Below the pieces are notes generated by a model that saw only the letters and a list, made by a program, of their open reading frames with translations, had not been told where the DNA came from and ran no database searches. A DNA stretch of 37,119 nt from contig CACKTS010000011.1 in the NCBI GenBank assembly GCA_902603095.1, forward strand, positions 1 to 37,119, read 5' to 3'. Every line of letters starts with the position of its first letter. The first letter of the stretch is position 1. Below are positions 8,478-17,001 of the stretch, one piece after another. Source of the stretch: an uncultured Alphaproteobacteria bacterium. GTDB taxonomy: Bacteria; Pseudomonadota; Alphaproteobacteria; HIMB59; GCA-002718135. The position numbers and the translations under genes are program-made.

Positions 8478-10205
8478 ATGAACGAGCAAAAAAACTTATA
8501 TTTAGCAATTGCAATTTCCATAGCAATCATTGTATTTTTTCAACTACTTTTTCCAACCACAATCACTGAGCCAATTAAAGAAACAGAAGAAGAAATAATA
8601 GCCCCAGCTGCTTCAATTGAAGATCAAAAAAATAATACTCTAAAAATTGCTAAACCTAAAGAAGATGTCCTTATATCTAGCAAAAGGGTAAATATAGAAA
8701 CTCCCTCATTAAAAGGTTCTATAAATTTAACAGGAGCAATCTTAGATGATTTAACACTATCAAATTATAAGGAAAGTTTAGATGAAAATTCAAATAATAT
8801 AGATTTGTTTTCACCAGATGGCACCTCAAACCCGTATTATATTGAATTTGGTTGGAAAGAGCTAAGAAGCGAAAAAATAGAATTGCCTAATTTAGAAACT
8901 AAATGGTTAACAAATTCTTCAACTCTATCCCCTAATTCACCAGTGATTTTAAGTTGGACAAATAAAGAAAATATAACTTTTTTAATTAATTTTTCTGTTG
9001 ATAATAATTATATGTTCTCTGTATCTCAGCAAGTTATAAATAATAGTTCTACTAATCTAGAAATTTATCCTTATCGCTTAATCAAAAGAATCAATACACC
9101 AAAAACAATTAACTTTTTCATATTGCATGAAGGTTTAATTAGTCTAACAAATGATGAGCTGCTTGAAAAAAATTATGATGATTTATTAGATGATTGTAAT
9201 TCAAATATATCAACAAAAGATTCTTATTGTGATGTAAAAACTCAAGGAGGGTGGTTAGGATTTACTGATAAATATTGGATGTCAGTTTTAATTCCTGATC
9301 CAAATGAACCAATTAATGTAAATTACAGACACGGAAATAATGGTCGTGATAGTTATAGAGCTGGATATGTAGGACAAATATTTAAGGTATTACCTGGTGA
9401 ATCAATTACATATAATGGCCAAATTTTTGCAGGAGCTAAAAATTTAGATATCTTAAATAACTATTCAAAACAATTATCAATACCGAGATTTACTGATGCA
9501 ATAGACTGGGGGTGGTTTGCGTTTTTAACTAAACCGATTTCATATGCTATTAATTGGTTCTATAGTTATGTCGGAAACTTCGGTTTAGCCATAATTGCTT
9601 TTACAATATTAATGCGTTTAATTCTTTTTCCATTGGCACATGCATCTTTCAAGTCCATGGCAAAGATGAAAAAACTTCAACCTGATATGCAACGACTGAA
9701 AGAAACTTATCCGAACGATCGTCAAAAAATGCAACAAGAATTAATGGCTTTGTATAAAAGAGAAGGAGCAAATCCAGTAGCAGGTTGTCTGCCTATACTT
9801 GTTCAAATTCCAATATTTTTTTCTTTATATAAAGTACTTTTTGTTACAATTGAAATGTATCATGCGCCATTTTATGGATGGATACATGATTTATCGGCAC
9901 CAGACCCACTTGGAATTTTAACTGTCTTTGGTTTAATTTCCTGGGATGTACCTGGGGTCTTATCAATTATTAATATCGGTGTATTACCAATTATAATGGG
10001 TCTTACCATGTGGTTGCAACAAAAACTAAATCCGGCACCGGCTGATCCGACACAAGCTAAAATATTTGCCTTGCTTCCATTTGTTTTTACCTTTGTATTA
10101 GCAGGTTTTGCTGCTGGTTTGGTCTTATACTGGTCAGTAAATAACATTCTTTCTATAGCTCAACAGTGGTTTATTCAAAGAAAGATACTCGCAAAAAATG
10201 TCTAA
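8478..10205 (+). CDS. yidC: Membrane protein insertase YidC
   Basis: Inserts and folds inner-membrane proteins, alone or with SecYEG. At 575 aa it is the long Gram-negative form: an N-terminal signal-anchor helix (about 6-25), a large periplasmic beta domain (about 55-345), then the conserved 60-kDa inner-membrane core with FGLAIIAFTILMRLILFPL, QQELMALYKREGANPVAGCLP and the last helices GLVLYWSVNNILSIAQQW. The Arg in TILMRL is the conserved hydrophilic-groove residue. Its last 8 bases overlap engB. Confidence 0.97.
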   Translation: MNEQKNLYLAIAISIAIIVFFQLLFPTTITEPIKETEEEIIAPAASIEDQKNNTLKIAKPKEDVLISSKRVNIETPSLKGSINLTGAILDDLTLSNYKESLDENSNNIDLFSPDGTSNPYYIEFGWKELRSEKIELPNLETKWLTNSSTLSPNSPVILSWTNKENITFLINFSVDNNYMFSVSQQVINNSSTNLEIYPYRLIKRINTPKTINFFILHEGLISLTNDELLEKNYDDLLDDCNSNISTKDSYCDVKTQGGWLGFTDKYWMSVLIPDPNEPINVNYRHGNNGRDSYRAGYVGQIFKVLPGESITYNGQIFAGAKNLDILNNYSKQLSIPRFTDAIDWGWFAFLTKPISYAINWFYSYVGNFGLAIIAFTILMRLILFPLAHASFKSMAKMKKLQPDMQRLKETYPNDRQKMQQELMALYKREGANPVAGCLPILVQIPIFFSLYKVLFVTIEMYHAPFYGWIHDLSAPDPLGILTVFGLISWDVPGVLSIINIGVLPIIMGLTMWLQQKLNPAPADPTQAKIFALLPFVFTFVLAGFAAGLVLYWSVNNILSIAQQWFIQRKILAKNV

Positions 10206-10824
10206 TGGAAGTAAAGCTTTAAACAATTTTTTTAAAACTAATAAATTTATTGGATCATTTGAATCATACAAAGATATTAAAAAAATTGAAAATGTAAATG
10301 AGTGCTGTTTTGTTGGTCGTTCTAATGTTGGTAAATCTAGTATAATTAATGCTGTAACAAGAACAAAAAACCTAGCAAAAACTAGTAAAACCCCTGGAAG
10401 AACCCAATCTATAAATATTTTTTTAATTAACCAAAATATTAATCTTGTTGATTTACCTGGTTATGGATATGCAAGAATTTCAAAAGTGATGAGAGATAAT
10501 CTTAGTGTTATAATTCAAGAATATATTGAAAACCAAATAAACCTTATTCGTACTTATGTTTTAATTGATGCTAAAGTAGGTATTAAAAATAGTGATATTG
10601 ATATGTTAGATTTATTAAGTAACTCAGATAGAATGTTTTCAATTATTTTTACAAAAGTTGATAAATGTTCAAAGTCCTACTTATCAGATTTAGAACATTC
10701 TATTGGAAGTTTGATGAAATCTTACAAAAAATTTTTTAATAGCTTTTTTTTTACAAGTACAAAAAAATTTCAAGGAATAATTGATATCCAAAAAGATATT
10801 TATACTTTATCAAAGGAAAAATGA
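10198..10824 (+). CDS. engB: Ribosome biogenesis GTP-binding protein EngB (YsxC/YihA)
   Basis: A GTPase needed for 50S assembly. The 208-aa protein has G1 GRSNVGKSS, switch region TSKTPGRTQSIN, G3 DLPGYG, G4 TKVDK and G5 TSTKK in order, all diagnostic of EngB. It starts inside the end of yidC and its stop overlaps the argB start (ATGA), continuing the tight operon. Confidence 0.97.
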   Translation: MSNGSKALNNFFKTNKFIGSFESYKDIKKIENVNECCFVGRSNVGKSSIINAVTRTKNLAKTSKTPGRTQSINIFLINQNINLVDLPGYGYARISKVMRDNLSVIIQEYIENQINLIRTYVLIDAKVGIKNSDIDMLDLLSNSDRMFSIIFTKVDKCSKSYLSDLEHSIGSLMKSYKKFFNSFFFTSTKKFQGIIDIQKDIYTLSKEK

Positions 10825-11732
10825 AATTCGATTTTTTATCAGAAAGTGATCAAGCATATTTTATTCACAAAGCTTCTACTTTAGTTGAAGCTTTACCTTT
10901 TATAAGACAACATAGTGGTGACACTATTGTTATCAAATACGGAGGTCATGCTATGGGAAATTCTAAACTTTCAAAAAGTTTTGCTAAAGATATTGGATTA
11001 ATGAAAGAAGTTGGAATATTTCCAGTTGTAGTTCATGGAGGTGGGCCACAAATAGAAGCAAAATTAAAATCAAAAAATATTTCTTCAAGATTTGTTGAAG
11101 GCTTGAGAATAACTGACAATGATACAATAAAGGTTGTTCAGGATGTATTAACTAATGAAATAAATACTGAAATAGTAAAATCAATTAGTGAATCGGGTGG
11201 AAAAGCAGTTGGACTTGCTGGAAATCAAAATAATCTTTTAAGTGCAACAAAATTAAATTTAAAAATAAAAGGATCAGATACAAATATTGAAAAAATAGTT
11301 GATATTGGTTTTGTTGGTCAACCAACTAATGTAAACACTGATCTTATCAAGAATCATATTATGAAAGGTGAAATTCCAGTTATTGCTCCTTTAGGAATTG
11401 ATACAAATAATAACATATTCAATATTAACGCAGATACAGCAGCAGGTTTTATTGCAGGTAAGTTACAAGCAAGTAAATTATTGCTTTTAACAGATGTGGC
11501 AGGGGTATTAGATAAAGATAATAATTTAATTTCATCTTTAAGTCTTGATAATGCTATTAAAATAATAGATGAAAAATTCATTTTAGGAGGAATGAAACCT
11601 AAAATTTTAACATGTATAGAAGCAATGAAAAATGGAGTTAATAAATCAACTATTTTAGATGGTAGAATACCTCATTCTGTAGTTTTGGAATTATTTACTG
11701 AACATGGAATTGGTACACAAATTTATTCTTAA
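10821..11732 (+). CDS. argB: Acetylglutamate kinase
   Basis: Phosphorylates N-acetylglutamate, the second step of arginine synthesis. The 303-aa product belongs to the amino-acid kinase fold: IKYGGHAMG (phosphate-binding Lys and glycines), VVHGGGPQI, the NINADTAAGFIAGKL segment and LLLTDVAGVLDKD. The C-terminal GGMKPKI and HSVVLELFTEHGIGTQI segments are also present, the latter typical of ArgB. It follows engB with a 4-base overlap, a known alphaproteobacterial order. Confidence 0.96.
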   Translation: MKFDFLSESDQAYFIHKASTLVEALPFIRQHSGDTIVIKYGGHAMGNSKLSKSFAKDIGLMKEVGIFPVVVHGGGPQIEAKLKSKNISSRFVEGLRITDNDTIKVVQDVLTNEINTEIVKSISESGGKAVGLAGNQNNLLSATKLNLKIKGSDTNIEKIVDIGFVGQPTNVNTDLIKNHIMKGEIPVIAPLGIDTNNNIFNINADTAAGFIAGKLQASKLLLLTDVAGVLDKDNNLISSLSLDNAIKIIDEKFILGGMKPKILTCIEAMKNGVNKSTILDGRIPHSVVLELFTEHGIGTQIYS

Positions 11733-11734
11733 TT

Positions 11735-12412
11735 ATGAGCAAATTACAATCACGAATTAATACATGGATTTTTGATCTTGATAATACATTATACTCTGCT
11801 GATAGTGGTATATTTCAACAGGTTCATGATTTGATGGGCAAATATGTTTCATCTTATTTAAATATAAGTATTGATGAAGCCAAAAAAATACAAAGAAGTT
11901 ACTATAAAGAACACGGAACAACTCTTAGAGGAATGATGGATAATCATGGAGTTAATCCTGATCATTTTTTAGCTGAAGTTCATAAATTAGACTATTCAAT
12001 TGTTGGTCCAAATCATCAGCTAAATGAAGAATTAAAAAAACTTAGTGGAAGAAAAATTATTTACACAAATGCTAATATGCAACACGCACTTTCAGTTTTG
12101 GATCGACTTAAATTATCGAATTTTTTTGATGAAATATTTGATATTAAAATGGCAAATTATGTTCCAAAACCTGAAATAAAACCTTATGAAGAAATTATAA
12201 AAAAATATAATTTGAATCCAAATTCTTCTGCTATGTTTGATGATATTGCAAAAAATTTAGTTCCAGCTAAAAATGTAGGTTTTACATCAATTTGGATTGA
12301 TGCAGGTTATGAAAACTTCAGTGACGATATTAAATCATCAAAAAAATTTTTAGATTTTACAACTACTAATTTGCATTTATTTTTAGAAAAAGTTAACAAG
12401 GGGAATATATGA
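11735..12412 (+). CDS. HAD-family pyrimidine 5'-nucleotidase-like phosphatase
   Basis: The 225-aa protein shows the four HAD motifs: I, DLDNTLY with nucleophile Asp; II, YTNA; III, Lys in KPEIKPYEEI; IV, FDDIAKNL. The alpha-helical cap after motif I and the RGMMDNHGV segment match the SDT1/Phm8-type pyrimidine 5'-nucleotidase group usually found between argB and dapD in alphaproteobacteria. The exact substrate cannot be read from sequence; UMP/CMP dephosphorylation is the family suggestion. It is 2 bases after argB and overlaps dapD by 4. Confidence 0.85.
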   Translation: MSKLQSRINTWIFDLDNTLYSADSGIFQQVHDLMGKYVSSYLNISIDEAKKIQRSYYKEHGTTLRGMMDNHGVNPDHFLAEVHKLDYSIVGPNHQLNEELKKLSGRKIIYTNANMQHALSVLDRLKLSNFFDEIFDIKMANYVPKPEIKPYEEIIKKYNLNPNSSAMFDDIAKNLVPAKNVGFTSIWIDAGYENFSDDIKSSKKFLDFTTTNLHLFLEKVNKGNI

Positions 12413-13239
12413 AAGAATTAGAAAATATAATCAATGATGCTTGGGAAAATAAAGAAGGTATTAATCAAAATTCTGATGCCTCCATACTAAATGCAGTTAA
12501 TCAAATTATTGAAGATTTAGATCAAGGTAAAATACGTGTAGCAGAAAAGTTGAATTCAGAATGGGTTACTCATCAGTACATAAAAAAAGCAATTATGTTA
12601 AGTTTTAGAATTCATAATATGGAAGCTTTGTCAGGGCCCTACAGTTCATGGTATGATAAAGCTCATCTTCTTAAAGGAAAAACCGCAGGATGGACGAAAA
12701 ATGAATTTGAAAAAGCTGGTTTTAGAATGGTGCCAAATTCACCTGTAAGAAAAGGTTCTTACATTGCTAAAAATGCTGTTTTAATGCCATGCTTTGTAAA
12801 CACAGGTGCATATATTGGATCAGGAACAATGATGGATACATTTTCAAGAGCAGGATCATGCTGCCAAATTGGTGAAAACTGTCATATTTCTGCAGGAAGC
12901 GGGGTTGGTGGAGTTTTGGAACCAGCTCAAGCTTTACCCACTATTATTGAAGATAATGTTTTTCTAGGAGCAATGTCTGAAGTTGTTGAAGGAGTTATAG
13001 TAGGTGAAGGATCAGTAATTAGTATGGGGATGTATATAGGGCAATCAACAAAAATTGTTGATAGAAGTACTGGAGAAATAACTTATGGAAAAATACCTCC
13101 TTATTCAGTTTTGGTACCTGGTTCATTACCAGATAAAAACAACCCAATTGCACCTTCACTAAGTTGTGCCGTAATAATCAAACAAGTTGATGAAAAAACA
13201 AGATCTAAAACTTCTATTAACGATTTGTTGCGTGATTAA
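12409..13239 (+). CDS. dapD: 2,3,4,5-tetrahydropyridine-2,6-dicarboxylate N-succinyltransferase
   Basis: Catalyses the succinyl-CoA-dependent step of lysine/diaminopimelate synthesis. The 276-aa protein has the DapD N-terminal helical domain (about 1-100) and a left-handed beta-helix of hexapeptide repeats (about 105-230, with VRKGSYIAKNAVLMPCFVN, GAYIGSGTMMDTF and GSCCQIGENCHIS). The GGVLEPAQALPTIIEDN loop is diagnostic. A good leader, AAGGGG, precedes the ATG. Its stop overlaps dapE by one base; both act in the same pathway. Confidence 0.97.
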   Translation: MKELENIINDAWENKEGINQNSDASILNAVNQIIEDLDQGKIRVAEKLNSEWVTHQYIKKAIMLSFRIHNMEALSGPYSSWYDKAHLLKGKTAGWTKNEFEKAGFRMVPNSPVRKGSYIAKNAVLMPCFVNTGAYIGSGTMMDTFSRAGSCCQIGENCHISAGSGVGGVLEPAQALPTIIEDNVFLGAMSEVVEGVIVGEGSVISMGMYIGQSTKIVDRSTGEITYGKIPPYSVLVPGSLPDKNNPIAPSLSCAVIIKQVDEKTRSKTSINDLLRD

Positions 13240-14420
13240 TGAATAATTTAAATTATGATCCAATAATATTAACTCAAGCTTTAGTAAAGTGTGCAAGCAT
13301 AACTCCTAAAGATGAAGGAGCTCTAGATATTGTTCAAAATCATTTAAGTCATTTAGGTTTCAAATGCACACGCCTGCCATTTTCTGATAAAAATTCCTAT
13401 GATGTTGATAATCTTTTTGCAAGTATTGGTTCTGATGGAAAACATATAGCATTTGCTGGACATACCGATGTTGTTCCTCCAGGTAATGAGGCATCATGGA
13501 AATATCCTCCTTTTTCTGCCACCATTGAAAAAGATAAGTTATATGGAAGGGGAACAGAAGATATGAAAAGTAATATTGCTTGTTTCATTTCAGCAACAGA
13601 AAAATTTTTAAAAAAATATGGAAAAAACTTTGTAGGTAAAATTTCTTATATAATTACTGGAGATGAAGAAGGTGAAGCAATAAACGGAACTCCTAAAATT
13701 ATGGAATGGACTAAAGAAAATAATATAAAAATAGATCATTGTATTGTTGGGGAACCTACTTCAAATTTGCAAATTGGTGATAAGATTAAAATTGGAAGAA
13801 GGGGTTCTATAAACTTTTTTTTAACTGTAAAAGGTGTACAGGGTCACACAGCAAATGGGCATAGAGCTGAAAATCCTATTCATTATTTAACAAATCTTAT
13901 TTCAAATATTCTTAAAACACCACTTGATGAAGGTAGTGAATTTTTTTTACCAACATCTATTCAGGTCCCAACAATAGATGTTGGCAATCCCGCAAGTAAT
14001 GTAATTCCTGAATATGCCAAAGCAAGTATAAACATTCGTTTTAATGATCAGCATACTGCTGAATCACTAATTGAATGGCTAGAAGAAAAAATAAATTCAA
14101 TTTTTTCTAATAAAAAGAATGTTTCTTGCAAATTAAGTCATGAAATTAATGGTCGATCTTTTTTAAATAAACCTGGTAAACTTAGTGAAATCGTGGCTAA
14201 ATCTATATATCAAGCTACTGGTAGAAATAATGAGCCTGAGTTGGCAACTGATGGAGGTACATCGGATGCACGCTTCATAAAAAATTATTGTGAAGTAATT
14301 GAACTTGGTATTAGAAATCAAACACTCCATAAAATTGATGAATATATTTATTTAAATGATCTTAAGGAATTAACAAATATTTATTATCAAATTTTAGAGA
14401 ATTATTTTACTAAAAATTAA
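13239..14420 (+). CDS. dapE: Succinyl-diaminopimelate desuccinylase
   Basis: A di-zinc hydrolase of the M20 peptidase family that removes succinate two steps after DapD. The 393-aa protein has FAGHTDVVPPG (zinc His), YGRGTEDMKSN (bridging Asp), ITGDEEGEAINGT (catalytic Glu and zinc Glu), IVGEPTS, and the final zinc His in NQTLHKIDEYI. The dimerisation domain is about residues 180-295. Last gene of the rpmH cluster; its TAA shares a TTAA with the opposing hydroxyacid dehydrogenase stop, leaving no room for a terminator hairpin. Confidence 0.96.
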   Translation: MNNLNYDPIILTQALVKCASITPKDEGALDIVQNHLSHLGFKCTRLPFSDKNSYDVDNLFASIGSDGKHIAFAGHTDVVPPGNEASWKYPPFSATIEKDKLYGRGTEDMKSNIACFISATEKFLKKYGKNFVGKISYIITGDEEGEAINGTPKIMEWTKENNIKIDHCIVGEPTSNLQIGDKIKIGRRGSINFFLTVKGVQGHTANGHRAENPIHYLTNLISNILKTPLDEGSEFFLPTSIQVPTIDVGNPASNVIPEYAKASINIRFNDQHTAESLIEWLEEKINSIFSNKKNVSCKLSHEINGRSFLNKPGKLSEIVAKSIYQATGRNNEPELATDGGTSDARFIKNYCEVIELGIRNQTLHKIDEYIYLNDLKELTNIYYQILENYFTKN

Positions 14421-15346
14421 TAACCTCTATTTATAAAAACATCACTTTTAATTTTTCTTTTTTTTCTAAAATATTCCAATTTTTTGAAAATATAGTCGAT
14501 GGAAGAATCAACATCTGTTACTGCCGCTATATGAGGTGTTACTGTAACATTTGGATTTTTCCAAAATTGATGTTTTTTAAGCAATGGCTCTTTTATAAAA
14601 ACATCAAGAGAAGCAAAAAAATTTTTGTTTTTCTTTAAATGTTTTATTAAATCATCTTCATTAAGAGATGAACCTCTACCAATATTAATTAACAAACAAT
14701 TTTTTTTTAGTTGATTTAAAAAAGATGTATTTATAATATTTTTTGTATTGGGTGTGGCAGGAAGAATTGATACAATAATATCTGATGAACGCAAGAAAGT
14801 ACTAATTGAGTTTTTATGATAAACAGGAAATGAGATTTTAGATTTATTTCTTGAATTTTTATATCCAATTACTTTGTAATCAAGAGACTGTAATTTTTTT
14901 GCTACAAAACTGCCAATATATCCTAGACCCAATACTCCTATTGTTATGCGTTTATTTAGTAATGTATATTTTTCATCAAGCCATTTTTGTTTATTTTGTG
15001 CTAATCTATAATCATTTAACTTTAATTGATAATTTAAAATTTGAGAGAGCACATGATTAAACATTCGTGATCGCATATTTGGATCTTTGATTCTGATAAT
15101 TGGTATTTTCTCGTAACTTGGTAGATTTAAGATATGATCTACTCCTGCACCTAAAGAAAAAATAACTTTTAGGTTAGTTAATTTTTTTAAAATTTTATTT
15201 GGCAATTTCCAAACTAAAGCAACATCAATTATATCAAGCTTAATATTATCATTTTTAGTGAAAATTTTATGAGATTTAAACTTTTTCTTTACTGATGCAA
15301 GAAATTCATCTTGGTTTGAAAAAGTAGCATAAAAATAGATATTCAT
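14417..15346 (-). CDS. D-2-hydroxyacid dehydrogenase, glyoxylate/hydroxypyruvate reductase A-like
   Basis: The 309-aa NAD(P)-dependent enzyme has the Rossmann motif GVLGLGYIGSFVAKKL (about residues 138-153), and the catalytic trio: Arg in INIGRGSSL, Glu in FIKEPLL, and His in TPHIAA. The N-terminal SLGAGVDHIL segment is typical of the GhrA subgroup, which reduces glyoxylate and hydroxypyruvate. Substrate choice cannot be fixed by motif alone. Its ATG overlaps the stop of the glycosyltransferase gene (TAATG), so the two are cotranscribed. Confidence 0.88.
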   Translation of the reverse strand: MNIYFYATFSNQDEFLASVKKKFKSHKIFTKNDNIKLDIIDVALVWKLPNKILKKLTNLKVIFSLGAGVDHILNLPSYEKIPIIRIKDPNMRSRMFNHVLSQILNYQLKLNDYRLAQNKQKWLDEKYTLLNKRITIGVLGLGYIGSFVAKKLQSLDYKVIGYKNSRNKSKISFPVYHKNSISTFLRSSDIIVSILPATPNTKNIINTSFLNQLKKNCLLINIGRGSSLNEDDLIKHLKKNKNFFASLDVFIKEPLLKKHQFWKNPNVTVTPHIAAVTDVDSSIDYIFKKLEYFRKKRKIKSDVFINRGY

Positions 15347-16461
15347 TAATTTTTTTTATCAAATTTATTTATTATCTTAATATATTTCTTAATTATATGA
15401 CTCCAAATAAAATTTTTCTCTGCTCTTATCTTTGCATTTTCACCAAGTTTTTTTAAATTATTATTATCTGATAAAATATTTTTTAAAACGCTATCTAATT
15501 CAGCTACATTAGAAATTATTATTCCAGTATTATTGTGAAGCACTGCTTCTGGAGTACCTCCAACATTTGATGCAATAGAGGGTATACCATAAAATGCTGC
15601 TTCTAAATATGATATACCAAAACCTTCAACAGATCTTTCATTTGACTCATCTGTTGTTGGCATTACCATTAAGTTTGTTTTTTTAAATAAATAATTTTTT
15701 TGACCATTATTAATATTACCGAGAAAAGTTACATTTTTTACAATATCTAAATCTATAACTAGTTTTTTTAATTTTTTTAATTCATTTCCTGAGCCAGCAA
15801 TTACATATTGAATATTTGGATATTTATTTTTTAAGTTTGCTACTGCTGATAATACAAATTTATGACCTTTTCTTTTTTCTAATCTTGCTAATGTAACTAG
15901 AATCGGTTTACCATTTAGATTTTCAATAATTTCTTCAGTTAAATTAATATTATTCTGAGCACCAGGATGAATAGAACTTATTTCTTCATTTACTATACCT
16001 ATTTGTTTTACTAAATTTATTGTGAAATGTGAATTACAAACAATATGAGACATTTTATTCATAACTGAAATAATACGTGATCTATGACGTTGACTTTTGA
16101 CTATTAACTCATTCCCATGTGCAAGACATATAGAGTTAACAGAAGATAAATTAATAAAATTTATAGTTGATTCAAAACTTTTCCAACTATCTCCAATTAC
16201 ACATAAAACTTTATTTTTGTTTATAAGTTTTTTTAATTCTTTTAATTTTCTTCTTTTGCGCAAAAATTTAATGCCACCTATTCTTTTTATCTTTAACTTA
16301 TTTTTTAACTTATCATCATATAATTTATCTAATGTATTATCATTTTGATCTGCTAAAACTAAAACATCATGATGTTTACTAAGTTCTAAAGATAAATTTT
16401 CAATTAAATTTTCTATACCACCTATTCTTGGTGGAAAACATTGGGTTAAAATAATAATCAT
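15346..16461 (-). CDS. Glycosyltransferase family 4 (GT-B fold)
   Basis: The 371-aa protein begins with the GT4 glycine-rich donor-domain entry LTQCFPPRIGGIENLIENL and has VTLARLEKRKGHKFVL at the start of the C-terminal Rossmann domain. It also has the EX7E signature in EGFGISYLE followed by GIPSIASNVGGTPEAV, which contacts the nucleotide sugar. Likely role: adding a hexose to a cell-surface glycan or lipid; sugar and acceptor are unknown. First gene of a two-gene minus-strand unit, and divergent from the small gene at 16665 across a 203-bp spacer. Confidence 0.9.
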   Translation of the reverse strand: MIIILTQCFPPRIGGIENLIENLSLELSKHHDVLVLADQNDNTLDKLYDDKLKNKLKIKRIGGIKFLRKRRKLKELKKLINKNKVLCVIGDSWKSFESTINFINLSSVNSICLAHGNELIVKSQRHRSRIISVMNKMSHIVCNSHFTINLVKQIGIVNEEISSIHPGAQNNINLTEEIIENLNGKPILVTLARLEKRKGHKFVLSAVANLKNKYPNIQYVIAGSGNELKKLKKLVIDLDIVKNVTFLGNINNGQKNYLFKKTNLMVMPTTDESNERSVEGFGISYLEAAFYGIPSIASNVGGTPEAVLHNNTGIIISNVAELDSVLKNILSDNNNLKKLGENAKIRAEKNFIWSHIIKKYIKIINKFDKKN

Positions 16462-16578
16462 ATTTGCTATATACCTATCTTGAATTATACGTGAAGTGTA
16501 TGTTTAATTTAACAAGAATATGTTTTTTTAAAAATTTTGTATACATTCGTTTTTATTTCTAAATATTTTATAAATTTA

Positions 16579-16599
16579 TATATGCATTTATTGCATATA
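16579..16599. repeat. Inverted repeat in divergent spacer, possible operator
   Basis: TATATGCA at 16579-16586 and TGCATATA at 16592-16599 are perfect reverse complements separated by TTTAT. The site lies 66 bases before the small gene at 16665, in a 203-bp spacer otherwise empty of genes. It could be a dimeric regulator's site, or a chance palindrome in AT-rich DNA. Confidence 0.4.
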
Positions 16600-16618
16600 A
16601 TATATGTATTTAACTTGT

Positions 16619-16646
16619 TTGATTTGCATATTAAAATACTTATATG
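16619..16646 (+). promoter_or_regulatory. Tentative promoter for the two small genes
   Basis: TTGATT at 16619-16624, a 16-base spacer and TATATG at 16641-16646 give a plausible -35/-10 pair just upstream of the Shine-Dalgarno sequence AAGGA that serves the ATG at 16665. Many similar hexamers exist in such AT-rich DNA, so the call is weak. Confidence 0.3.
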
Positions 16647-16664
16647 TAAATTGAAAGGAATAAA

Positions 16665-16847
16665 ATGATAAAAAACTTAATTAAAATTTTAAACACAACT
16701 TATAAAGCTGTAAATGATTTAGGCTTTGATAATGTTGATCCACACCTAGTCAGATATTTCAGAACTGAATACGGAAAAGATTGGCAGTCAGCTTTAACAG
16801 AACATTTATATAAAAAGGGAAATAAAAGTGATAAAAAAGCTGCTTAG
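16665..16847 (+). CDS. Small hypothetical protein, 60 aa
   Basis: I do not recognise the family. The product is soluble-looking, with an N-terminal amphipathic stretch (KNLIKILNTTYKAVNDLGF), then DPHLVRYFRTEYGKDW and a lysine-rich end. It has one of the clearest ribosome-binding sites in the window (GAAAGGAATAAA before ATG). Its end overlaps the following small gene by 20 bases, so they are translated together. Real coding is supported by the good initiation site and by the coupling to the DUF3563-like gene. Confidence 0.65.
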   Translation: MIKNLIKILNTTYKAVNDLGFDNVDPHLVRYFRTEYGKDWQSALTEHLYKKGNKSDKKAA

Positions 16848-16989
16848 TAATTTTTTTAAATCATTTACTTTTGAAAATGATAGAAAAAAAATTGAAAAAT
16901 ACTTATCTCAGTCTTCAAATACTTATGATTTAGAGCAAAGAATACGTGAATTAGAACAAAAAGGTAAATACAATCGATTTTACATATAA
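16828..16989 (+). CDS. DUF3563-like small protein, 53 aa, GTG start
   Basis: Found by reading past the previous gene: GTG at 16828, preceded by AAAAGGGA, stop TAA at 16987-16989. The C-terminal half, KYLSQSSNTYDLEQRIRELE, follows the DUF3563 pattern (Tyr-Leu, then Asp-Leu-Glu-x-Arg and Arg-Glu-Leu), a family of tiny alphaproteobacterial proteins of unknown function. The N-terminus, IKKLLSNFFKSF, is amphipathic. It overlaps the 60-aa gene by 20 bases. It ends 12 bases before the convergent aminopeptidase stop. Confidence 0.65.
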   Translation: MIKKLLSNFFKSFTFENDRKKIEKYLSQSSNTYDLEQRIRELEQKGKYNRFYI

Positions 16990-17001
16990 TTCTTAACTGA
17001 G

